Made by a program: the position numbers and the translations under genes. Shown here one piece after another: positions 1-5,502 of a stretch of 5,502 nt of DNA. The DNA comes from Erythrobacter sp. (GTDB lineage Bacteria; Pseudomonadota; Alphaproteobacteria; Sphingomonadales; Sphingomonadaceae). The stretch is from assembly GCA_002695185.1 (NCBI GenBank), contig NZOF01000170.1, forward strand, positions 1 to 5,502, in the 5' to 3' direction. Every line of letters starts with the position of its first letter. The first letter of the stretch is position 1. The notes under the pieces were generated by a model, which did not search any database, was not told the origin of the DNA, and saw nothing but the letters and a program-made list of their open reading frames with translations.

Positions 1-12
1 GGCCCCTCCTAA

Positions 13-52
13 TAAGACACGTCGTTAAGGACGTCGTTATGCACGTGTCTTA
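13..52. repeat. 10-bp perfect inverted repeat with a nested direct repeat
   Basis: Arms TAAGACACGT (13-22) and ACGTGTCTTA (43-52) are perfect reverse complements separated by 20 bases. Within the element the 9-mer ACGTCGTTA occurs twice in the same orientation, at 19-27 and 31-39, with a 12-base period. The second copy supplies the stop codon (minus-strand TAA at 39-37) of the neighbouring thioesterase gene, and that protein appears to lose family resemblance before reaching this point. The structure could be a hairpin at the end of the gene, an operator, or the end of a mobile element. There is no T tract next to it that would make it a standard terminator. The repeat is directly visible; its role is unknown. 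Confidence 0.6.
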
Positions 53-384
53 GCTCGGAACCCCGCCGTCAGGCAGGCGGCCTCAATCGGGCGGTTACGG
101 CTGATCAGGGTCAGTTTGAACTCGACCGTCAGGACTGAACTGCCTTCGGGGAAGAGGGTGAAGCCAGCGTAACCGCCCGCGCTGTCGGCGATGGCCGATG
201 TTCCGCCGGCGTGGAAGTAGCCATGCTGCTGCGTGAGTTCTTGGCGGAACGGTAGTCGCAGCGTGACAAGCCCCGCGCGCACATCCGCCATTTCGGCCCC
301 GAGATGCGCCATAAGCCCCTGTCTTGCAAAGCTTTCGCGCGCTCTAATGATGACTTCCTCAGAAATTGGATCGCCGACCTGCAT
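37..384 (-). CDS. PaaI-type hotdog-fold thioesterase, probably C-terminally truncated
   Basis: This encodes 115 residues of a PaaI/YbgC-type acyl-CoA thioesterase, a cytosolic hotdog-fold enzyme that hydrolyses acyl-CoA thioesters; the substrate cannot be told. Residues 15-94 follow the family well: a helix with ARESFARQG, the strand TLRLPF, the hallmark stretch LTQQHGYFHAGGTSAIADSA (50-69) forming the central helix and active-site region, then VLTVEFKLTL (84-93). The candidate catalytic acid is D67. Relatives usually run to about 140 residues, with two more strands after VEFK. Here the tail from about residue 95 (SRNRPIEAACLTAGFRAKTRA) does not resemble them, and the stop lies inside the palindrome at 13-52. 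The ATG at 384 is chosen because a GGGGGA ribosome-binding site lies about 6 bases upstream and the N-terminus matches the family. The gene is probably a degraded remnant, since the missing strands form part of the sheet. The family call is secure; loss of function is inferred. Confidence 0.8.
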   Translation of the reverse strand: MQVGDPISEEVIIRARESFARQGLMAHLGAEMADVRAGLVTLRLPFRQELTQQHGYFHAGGTSAIADSAGGYAGFTLFPEGSSVLTVEFKLTLISRNRPIEAACLTAGFRAKTRA

Positions 385-930
385 AGCTATTCCCCCACAT
401 CTTGGCCGGGGAAGTATGCATAAGGCATAGGTCTCGGCGCGTGAGGAATTCTCAGTCTCAACTGAATGTTAGGCGCCGGAGCAGAGCTTTGTGCTGCCCT
501 GGGCTGCCTACGATTGGCGATTCAGGGCCGCCAAGAGTTCCATTGCCGTCACCGCTAGAGGCTCTGGCACGAAGGGCGGAGAGCGGTCGTTCGCGGTCCC
601 TGGCGCGAACGGCTGGAATGGCCGCGTTCGGACGGTCCGGTGGTAAGCTGCCAATCAGCCTCTGGGCCACAATTCGATCTTTTCAGGTTCACCGACGGCT
701 TCCCGAACACCGACATTGCGGGCATGCCCACTACGGCGGGATTGGGGCCTTCAGCTAGAGCCCGGTTTCGGGAGCGAGCTTGGGACGGCAGACACGCGTT
801 TGCTTTCAAGATAGAGTTTAAGAAACTTGCCCAGAGCGCTAATTCCGGTCCGGCCGCTTGTTGGCGTGTTTGCTTGCCAAAGGATAGGTGCCGAAGTAGC
901 AAAGCGGCGGGTGCTCACGGGAGGGGGAAC
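385..930. other. Intergenic region without a convincing gene
   Basis: These 546 bases separate the divergently oriented thioesterase gene and OLD/helicase operon. Open frames exist on both strands, but their translations are rich in Arg, Ser, Pro and Gly and show no recognisable domain, no consistent ribosome-binding site and no hydrophobic or structural pattern. The frame of the OLD gene stays open upstream to 640, but that 97-residue extension does not look like protein of this family. The region must hold the operon promoter and probably the thioesterase promoter. No strong -35/-10 pair stands out. A weak candidate for the operon is TTGGCG (861-866) with GATAGG (883-888), 16 bases apart. 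Its -35 box overlaps a short inverted repeat, TTGGC (861-865) with GCCAA (876-880). Confidence 0.5.
919..927 (+). promoter_or_regulatory. Ribosome-binding site setting the OLD gene start at 931
   Basis: The purine run GGGAGGGGG ends three bases before ATG 931 and contains a GGAGG core. It decides the start: the upstream in-frame ATG at 640 lacks such a site, and only the protein beginning at 931 opens with the usual OLD/SMC-like N-terminus (MKLVRLRLSNFRSF). Confidence 0.7.
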
Positions 931-2871
931 ATGAAACTTGTCCGCTTGCGGCTCAGCAACTTCAGATCGTTCTGTAAGGATTTCGAAGAACTGGATTTGG
1001 ACGATCTGACATTTCTGCTCGGCCCGAACGGCGCCGGCAAGACGGCGGTGCTGCAAGCTCTGGCAAGACTGTTCAGTCTCGATCCTGCCCAGCGCAAGAT
1101 CAGAAAGTCCGACTTTCACATCCCGCATGATGAGAAGCCTGACGAAGCGCCGGCGGAGCGCAAGCTCTGGATTGAGGCAGACTTCGAGTTTCCCGAGCTG
1201 GTAGGCAAGGGCAAAAAAAAGGCACCTGCGGTTCCCGGAAACTTCGCGCATATGCAACTAATGGGGGCCGATGGGCCAGCGCAGGTCCGGTTCCGGCTCG
1301 ATGCTACGCTCGACCAGGATGAGGATATCGAAGAGAACCTCACCTATGTCATGAAGGTCGATGCTGAAGGGAACCCGCTGGAGCAAGGCCGGGTTGCAAA
1401 GCACGATCGAAATGCCATTCAGGTGCATTACTTGCCAGCTCGGCGCGATCCTGCGGACCATATCTCTTACTCGGCAAATGCGTTGCTGGGCCGCGCACTG
1501 CGTTCGGCGGACTGGGCGGGCGAACGCGACAAGATCTCCAATTTGACCGAGGAGATCAGTGCGACCCTTGCCAGCAATGCGGCCATTGAGGGCATGACGG
1601 ACGCATTGTCGGATCAGTGGGGAAATCTGCATAAAGGCAGTTATTTCGCCGACCCATCGATTTCATTCGGTCGGAGCGAACTGGAAAACCTTCTGCGGCA
1701 CCTGAGCGTCGGCTTCACCCCAGGCCACGGCGAGCAACTGGTCGATTTCACTCGCCTGAGCGACGGGCAGCAGTCGATTCTCTATCTCTCGATCGTGCTG
1801 GGTATGTACCAGATCGGCAGTGATGTGCTGAGTGGCAAGCTGCCGGATGCCTTTGATATCGACAAGCTGCGGCCGGCCGTCTTCACCCTGATCGCCTTGG
1901 AAGAGCCCGAGAACAGTCTATCGCCGCATTACCTGGGACGAGTCGTCCGAGCCCTCGAAGAATTCGCCGGGGGACAGGATGCGCAGGCGGTGCTCGCTAC
2001 GCACTCCCCGTCGTTGATGCGCCGCGTGCCTCCGGAAGCCGTCAGATACATGCGGCTCGATGAAAAGCGCACTACCGTCGTGAGGCACATCGAGCTTCCC
2101 GAGGAGGCGGAGGCGCACAAGTTCGTTCGCGAGGCGGTCCAAGCCTTTCCCGAACTCTATTTTTCGCGCTTCGTCGTTCTCGGCGAGGGTGACAGTGAGG
2201 AAGTCGTGCTGCCGAGGCTTCTGGCGGCCGAGGGGATACTCGCTGACGACGCATCAATTTCGGTGGTGCCGCTCGGCGGCCGCCACGTCAATCACTTTTG
2301 GCGCCTCCTGCACGGCCTCGGCATCCCTCATGTCACGCTGCTCGATCTGGACCTCGCACGGCACCAGGGTGGGTGGGGGCGGGTAAAGTACGCAGCCAAG
2401 CAACTGCTGGCATATGGCGACGTCGCCAACACGGGATTCACGGTGGCCGATACGAATGCCATTCCTGCATGGGATAGCGACGACGGCCTGATGGTAGATG
2501 ATCTTGGATGGATCGACCGTCTGGAGGAGCATCGTGTGTTCTACTCGTCGCCCCTCGATCTGGATTTCCTCATGCTCACCGCTTACCCGGACGCATATGA
2601 CCTCGACGCGGACGAGCTTGAGACGCCTGATGAGGATGGCCTCAAGGCAGTGCTGGGCAAGAAACACGACGTTGTCGGCAATCAATATGAGGATGACGAA
2701 CTCGAACACTTCGACGCTTATCACAGGCGGTTCAAGCTGGGCAGCAAGCCCGTGTGGCACATCCAGGCGATGGCCAGCCTGACGGACAAAGAACTGAAGG
2801 ACGAGATGCCCGAAGTCCTCGAGCGGTTGCTCACGCGTGTCCGCGACGACCTAAAGGCGTTGCCGGAATGA
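931..2871 (+). CDS. OLD-family ATPase-TOPRIM nuclease, Gabija GajA-like
   Basis: This 646-residue protein has an OLD (overcoming lysogenization defect) architecture, an ABC-type ATPase followed by a TOPRIM nuclease. In the ATPase part, the N-terminal strand LRLSNFRSF leads to Walker A GPNGAGKT (31-38). An insert of about 230 residues that may hold the dimerization element follows, then the signature LSDGQQS (276-282), Walker B LIALEEPENSL (320-330, acidic E324/E325) and the H-loop ATHSP (356-360). The TOPRIM part has VVLGEGDSEE (415-424; E419 and E423/E424 as metal ligands), LLDLDLA (470-476; D472 and D474), and GSKP (604-607), whose K606 may be the conserved lysine. An acidic stretch (about 553-597) lies between the last two. 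The partner helicase starts inside its stop codon, which points to Gabija, where GajA is a sequence-guided DNA nickase restrained by nucleotides. Bacillus GajA is near 580 residues, so this is a longer member. A homopolymer of eight A bases (1213-1220) encodes Lys95-97. Other OLD systems such as PARIS lack a UvrD partner. All catalytic motifs seem intact. Confidence 0.85.
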   Translation: MKLVRLRLSNFRSFCKDFEELDLDDLTFLLGPNGAGKTAVLQALARLFSLDPAQRKIRKSDFHIPHDEKPDEAPAERKLWIEADFEFPELVGKGKKKAPAVPGNFAHMQLMGADGPAQVRFRLDATLDQDEDIEENLTYVMKVDAEGNPLEQGRVAKHDRNAIQVHYLPARRDPADHISYSANALLGRALRSADWAGERDKISNLTEEISATLASNAAIEGMTDALSDQWGNLHKGSYFADPSISFGRSELENLLRHLSVGFTPGHGEQLVDFTRLSDGQQSILYLSIVLGMYQIGSDVLSGKLPDAFDIDKLRPAVFTLIALEEPENSLSPHYLGRVVRALEEFAGGQDAQAVLATHSPSLMRRVPPEAVRYMRLDEKRTTVVRHIELPEEAEAHKFVREAVQAFPELYFSRFVVLGEGDSEEVVLPRLLAAEGILADDASISVVPLGGRHVNHFWRLLHGLGIPHVTLLDLDLARHQGGWGRVKYAAKQLLAYGDVANTGFTVADTNAIPAWDSDDGLMVDDLGWIDRLEEHRVFYSSPLDLDFLMLTAYPDAYDLDADELETPDEDGLKAVLGKKHDVVGNQYEDDELEHFDAYHRRFKLGSKPVWHIQAMASLTDKELKDEMPEVLERLLTRVRDDLKALPE

Positions 2872-4529
2872 TGCGCGTTGATCGCTGGGTTCCGTCGGAC
2901 AACCTCAAGCTCGAGCCGAATGCCCTCCTGGCGGCAACAGAGACCGAGAGAAACCTGACGCTGACCGCAGGGCCAGGAGCGGGCAAGACCGAAATGCTGG
3001 CGCAGCGGGCGGACTTTCTTCTCCGCACCGGCACGTGCTGCTACCCCAAGCGCATCCTCGCCATTTCGTTCAAGGTCGATGCGAGCCAGAATCTGAAGGC
3101 ACGCGTCCGCAAGCGCTGCGGCCCCGAGCTGGCCGCGCGGCTCGACAGCCACACTTTTCACGCGTTCGGCAAGCGCATCATTGACCGCTTTCGGCTGGCG
3201 CTCACCGGGCGCGATGCCCTTGATGCGGACTACAGTGTAGGGCCGGCACGGGTCCAGGGACAGTCCATCACCTTTCAGGACATGGTGCCATTGGCAGTTA
3301 CCATCCTCGAGACCAGCGCCATCGCCAGGAACGCCATAAGACAGACCTATAGTCACGTATTTCTGGACGAGTTCCAGGACTGCACGAAGGAGCAGTACGC
3401 GCTGATCAAAGCCTGCTTCCTCGACACAGGCGCGCAGCTCGTTGCCGTCGGCGACACCAAGCAGCGGATCATGGGCTGGGCGGGGGCGCTCGAAGGAATC
3501 TTCAAGACCTATGCCGCGGATTTCAACGCGGAAGCGCTGAACCTCTATCAGAACTTCCGCTCTGCGCCGCGACTTCGCCGAATGCAGAACGCGATGGTGC
3601 GGGTCATGGACGCGCCTGCTGCGCTTGATGACGATGAACTGCAGGGTGACGATGGTGAGATCGAGATCCATCACTTCAAGAACGCCAGTGAGGAGGCCTC
3701 ACATCTAGCCAACACGATCAAGGGATGGATCGAGAATGACGGCCTGGACCCTTCCGACATCGCGGTGCTGGTGAGCAAGCAGCAGAACTTCTATTGTCAG
3801 GAGTTGCGAGCCGCGTTGCGGGACCGGAAGGTTCCGTTTCGCGACGAAGACCAGACGCAGGACTTCGCCTCCGAACCGGTTGTTCGTCTGCTCACCGATT
3901 TTCTTCTCGTGGTCTGGGGAGGCGCGCAACCGGAAGCTTTTCGCCGGCTGCTTGAAGCCATCGTCTACAATGAAGGTCTCGATGAAGAACAGGACTATCG
4001 AGCCCGCTCTCGATGGGACCGGTTCGTCGCGGACGTACGGGCAAGAGCGGCGGCGAGAAAGATCGAATATGCTGATCGCGATGCGCTCGCAGCGCTGGTG
4101 GCGGCGCTGATCGAACTGGTTGGCAGGGACGCTGTGGTCGCCCTCTCCGCAGACTATGCTCAGGGCAACAGGCTTGATGATTTGATCGAGGATACGGTGA
4201 CCCGCATATCTCAGTTGACGCAGGATGGAACGGACGTCGGCTCGGCGCTGACGGCATTCTCGGCCGATCGCTCCGTCAGGATCATGTCGATTCACAAGAG
4301 CAAGGGGCTGGAGTTTCACACCGTCATCATGATGGGCGTCGAGGAAGAGACGTTCTGGGGGAAGATCTCCGAGGAACGACCGGCCTTCTTTGTCGGCATC
4401 TCCCGCGCCAAGCAGCGGCTGGCACTTACGATCTGCGAGCACCGGGATCGACCGGACGGGGCCAGGCGCTGGAGCACGGAGCGTTCGCCTCAACAGGAGT
4501 TTGTCGGTTATGCGGAGGCGTACGCCTAA
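2868..4529 (+). CDS. UvrD/Rep-type SF1 helicase, Gabija GajB-like
   Basis: This 553-residue ATP-dependent DNA helicase of superfamily 1A has its motifs in order: I LTAGPGAGKTE (32-42); Ia ILAISFKVDA (63-72); Ib SHTFHAFGKR (94-103); II FLDEFQD (165-171), where D167 and E168 handle Mg-ATP; III VAVGDTKQRIMGWAG (192-206); IV LYQNFRS (226-232); V VRIMSIHKSKGLEFH (470-484); VI FFVGISRAKQRL (507-518), where R513 is the likely arginine finger. A charged middle region (about 370-455) corresponds to subdomain 2B. The usual Q-motif glutamine is not evident: the position reads LEPNALLAA (15-23). At 553 residues it is somewhat longer than Bacillus GajB (about 490) and shorter than UvrD or PcrA (about 720). 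ATG 2868 overlaps the preceding stop in an ATGA arrangement, so translation is coupled; ATG 2871 is an equally possible start. It probably acts with the OLD nuclease on foreign DNA. A stand-alone repair helicase is less likely given the coupling. Confidence 0.87.
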   Translation: MMRVDRWVPSDNLKLEPNALLAATETERNLTLTAGPGAGKTEMLAQRADFLLRTGTCCYPKRILAISFKVDASQNLKARVRKRCGPELAARLDSHTFHAFGKRIIDRFRLALTGRDALDADYSVGPARVQGQSITFQDMVPLAVTILETSAIARNAIRQTYSHVFLDEFQDCTKEQYALIKACFLDTGAQLVAVGDTKQRIMGWAGALEGIFKTYAADFNAEALNLYQNFRSAPRLRRMQNAMVRVMDAPAALDDDELQGDDGEIEIHHFKNASEEASHLANTIKGWIENDGLDPSDIAVLVSKQQNFYCQELRAALRDRKVPFRDEDQTQDFASEPVVRLLTDFLLVVWGGAQPEAFRRLLEAIVYNEGLDEEQDYRARSRWDRFVADVRARAAARKIEYADRDALAALVAALIELVGRDAVVALSADYAQGNRLDDLIEDTVTRISQLTQDGTDVGSALTAFSADRSVRIMSIHKSKGLEFHTVIMMGVEEETFWGKISEERPAFFVGISRAKQRLALTICEHRDRPDGARRWSTERSPQQEFVGYAEAYA

Positions 4530-4779
4530 CCCATTCGATGAGCCTTGAGTCCGTCTTCGTGACCAGGCCGCCAAACGACAACAAGATCTTCAGCTCCCGA
4601 GGAGCGGCGGTGCACCCAGTGGAACTCGTCTGAGGTCATGTAGACAATCGCGCCCTTTCCGCTGAGATCAGCTCGAGATAGTCGAGAAATTGCCTCGTAT
4701 AGCCAGCGTCAATGCTTGGCGTGGGCGAGAAATCGCTTTGCCACGCGAACGGCGGCAATGTGGGCTGTGACCACAGAAT
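4526..4779 (-). pseudogene. Remnant of an unrecognised gene, split by a frameshift
   Basis: Two minus-strand frames give protein-like sequence that joins into one C-terminal fragment. The upstream part, open from 4779, reads through PTLPPFAWQSDFSPTPSIDA and then GYTRQFLDYLELISAE before losing sense and stopping at 4638-4636. The downstream part, in the neighbouring frame, reads GKGAIVYMTSDEFHWVHRRS and continues as SGAEDLVVVWRPGHEDGLKA to a TAG at 4528-4526. The switch would lie near 4665-4650 and needs a single-base indel. The residues are varied, with aromatic and hydrophobic spacing typical of a folded protein, unlike the Arg/Ser-rich shadow frames elsewhere. The frame is closed by stops upstream (TAA 4782-4780, TGA 4794-4792), so the 5' part is lost. 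Its stop codon overlaps that of the convergent helicase gene. I do not recognise the family. A short intact gene of 37 residues (ATG 4639) is an alternative but has no clear ribosome-binding site. Confidence 0.4.
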
Positions 4780-4831
4780 TTAAAGCCGTTCTCAAGGTCG
4801 GCTATGGGCCGGAGGCGTAGATATTCAAGCC

Positions 4832-4918
4832 TGCAGAATCCTCCTTGCCCTGAATAAGTTCCCACCGGGTTTCATACGGATTTTGGCAGACCGTTCCCAC
4901 CCTGAACGGGGCAGGTCA
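4832..4918 (-). mobile_element. Probable terminal fragment of an IS3-like insertion sequence
   Basis: Read on the minus strand from 4918, the segment begins TGACCTGCCCCGTTCAGG (4918-4901). It has the form of an IS3-family terminal inverted repeat, which starts with TG and continues with a GC-rich run; TGACCTGCCCC-type ends recur in that family. About 70 bases further on a strong AAGGAGG (4846-4840) is followed by spacing suited to a start codon, as in the leader of an orfA transposase gene. No transposase follows: the next triplets (TTG 4828, then a stop at 4804-4802) give no transposase sequence. A 9-mer GTTCCCACC (plus strand) occurs twice, at 4858-4866 and 4893-4901. No matching second end or target duplication is present in the window, so this would be one broken end. 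The repeat and ribosome-binding site are visible; the IS3 assignment is an inference from memory of family ends. Confidence 0.4.
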
Positions 4919-4935
4919 GGTCACTCTATGTGCAG

Positions 4936-4947
4936 GCCTGATCAGGC
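4936..4947. repeat. 12-bp perfect palindrome GCCTGATCAGGC
   Basis: GCCTGATCAGGC is its own reverse complement and lies 24 bases beyond the pyridoxal kinase stop codon, between it and the IS-like end. It could be a protein-binding site or a weak stem. Nothing in the sequence fixes a role, and chance is not excluded in GC-rich DNA. Confidence 0.35.
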
Positions 4948-4964
4948 GATGATGTCCGCGTCAC

Positions 4965-4978
4965 CCGGCCTCAGCCGG
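4965..4978 (-). terminator. Short hairpin over the pdxY stop codon
   Basis: CCGGC (4965-4969) pairs with GCCGG (4974-4978) around a four-base loop that contains the stop codon of the pyridoxal kinase gene. No U-rich run follows on the minus strand, so it is not a standard intrinsic terminator. It may only protect the 3' end of the transcript, or it may be a coincidence of high GC. Confidence 0.2.
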
Positions 4979-5502
4979 ACCCAAGCGAAAGCAGCGCGCG
5001 ACGAAATTCCGGCTCGCTTAGCACCACCTCGCCCGCACCAAGCGCCTCGGCGTGGCTGAGGGCGCGGGCGGTTAGGGTCTGGGCGGTCTCGATGGCGCGG
5101 GGCAGGGCAAGGCCCCGCCCGATGCCCGCGACCACAAGCCCGGCGAAGAGATCGCCGGTGCCGGGCAGGGCGATCGGCAGGCGCTTGGTCGGGTGGCGGC
5201 TGAGACCTTCGGGGCCCAGGAGCACCGTCTCGAGTCGCCCGGGGCCGGTGTCGTCGAGTATGCAGCCGGTGGCGATCAGATGCGCTTCTGGCGCGATGTG
5301 CAGCGCCTCGCGCGCCGCCTGAAGATCGGCCAGCGTGTGGATCTGCTGCCCGGTGAGCCAGGCGAGTTCGAATGGGTTCGGCGTGGCGATGTCGGCCATC
5401 GGCAGCAGCCGGTCGCGCATTACGCCGGCGATGGCTTCGGGTACATAGAGTCCGGGACCGGTGTCGCCCATCACCGGGTCGCAGATGTAGCGCAGGCGCG
5501 GG
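4971..5502 (-). CDS. pdxY: Pyridoxal kinase, C-terminal part (gene continues past the right edge)
   Basis: The visible 176 residues are the C-terminal three-fifths of a ribokinase-superfamily pyridoxal kinase, which phosphorylates pyridoxal with ATP to pyridoxal 5'-phosphate in the cytosolic vitamin B6 salvage pathway. Evidence comes from YICDPVMGDTGPGLYVP (5-21 of the visible part), the family's CDPVMGD block; ATPNPFELAWLTG (39-51), the NxFE metal/ATP region; ATGC in the strand near 77-80; and LPGTGDLFAGLV (112-123), where D117 is the catalytic base and GTGD forms the anion hole. The C-terminal helix region continues normally to TGA at 4973-4971. The family is about 280-290 residues, so about 110 N-terminal residues lie beyond 5502. 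The GTG at 5474 is an internal valine, not a start. PdxY is favoured over PdxK by the GTGDLFAG form, but the two are close. The gene reads towards the debris region, with no partner gene visible. Confidence 0.9.
   Translation of the reverse strand, partial: PRLRYICDPVMGDTGPGLYVPEAIAGVMRDRLLPMADIATPNPFELAWLTGQQIHTLADLQAAREALHIAPEAHLIATGCILDDTGPGRLETVLLGPEGLSRHPTKRLPIALPGTGDLFAGLVVAGIGRGLALPRAIETAQTLTARALSHAEALGAGEVVLSEPEFRRALLSLGSG

Noticed and set aside
460..480. GTTAGGC (468-474) as the core of an integron attC site
   Set aside because: It matches the GTTRRRY consensus, but no partner RYYYAAC core or paired stem lies within the usual distance upstream, and no integrase is present.
555..902. 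Minus-strand open frame of 115 residues in the intergenic region
   Set aside because: The translation is rich in Ser, Arg, Pro and Gly, has no recognisable domain and lacks a supported start. It also overlaps other equally poor frames.
640..930. A 97-residue N-terminal extension of the OLD protein from ATG 640
   Set aside because: The extension has no resemblance to OLD N-termini, and ATG 640 lacks a good ribosome-binding site. ATG 931 has GGGAGGGGG upstream and begins the standard ATPase fold.
2754..2867. Helicase start at ATG 2754
   Set aside because: This would overlap the nuclease gene by over 110 bases with unlikely peptide sequence. ATG 2868 gives the usual ATGA coupling and a family-like N-terminus.
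2721..3674. Minus-strand open frame of 317 residues opposite the helicase gene
   Set aside because: It is the antisense shadow of a high-GC gene. The plus strand has all helicase motifs in order, while this frame shows no domain.
3705..4574. Minus-strand open frame of 289 residues opposite the 3' half of the helicase gene
   Set aside because: Again a shadow: it is rich in Arg and has no recognisable family, whereas motifs V and VI of the helicase are clear on the plus strand.
4593..4605. GCTCC-CGA-GGAGC hairpin as a terminator for the operon
   Set aside because: It has no T tract downstream and lies within the protein-like pseudogene sequence, so the stem is probably incidental.
4668..4865. 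Minus-strand open frame of 65 residues starting at ATG 4865
   Set aside because: It crosses the IS-like leader and the pseudogene in another frame, and has no supported ribosome-binding site or domain.

Overview
The high GC content, the coding style and the families present suggest an alphaproteobacterium, possibly from the Rhodobacterales. This is an inference from composition and protein style only; there is no rRNA or other marker gene in the window.

Layout from left to right. (1) At the left edge a compact palindrome carries a nested direct repeat. It supplies the stop codon of a minus-strand PaaI-type hotdog thioesterase gene whose C-terminal part looks truncated. (2) About 545 bases follow (385-930) with no convincing gene. 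(3) Two tightly coupled plus-strand genes (931-2871 and 2868-4529, overlapping by ATGA) fill the centre. The first encodes a 646-residue OLD-family protein, an ABC-type ATPase joined to a TOPRIM nuclease. The second encodes a 553-residue UvrD/Rep-type superfamily 1 helicase. This pair matches the architecture of the Gabija anti-phage system (GajA nuclease plus GajB helicase), but both proteins appear larger than the well-studied Bacillus versions. (4) The stretch 4530-4970 is debris: a minus-strand pseudogene fragment split between two frames and ending inside the helicase stop codon, then what looks like one terminal end of an IS3-like insertion sequence. (5) The minus-strand 3' part of a pyridoxal kinase gene (pdxY-like) runs off the right edge.

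The central operon sits as an accessory cassette between two minus-strand metabolic genes. The truncated gene on one side and the pseudogene and IS remnant on the other fit a locus where DNA is repeatedly gained and lost, as expected for a defence island. By analogy with Gabija, the OLD protein would bind and cut foreign DNA under nucleotide control and the helicase would activate or assist it. That joint function is inferred from the families; the sequence shows only the motifs and the operon structure. No CRISPR array, tRNA or rRNA gene was seen.
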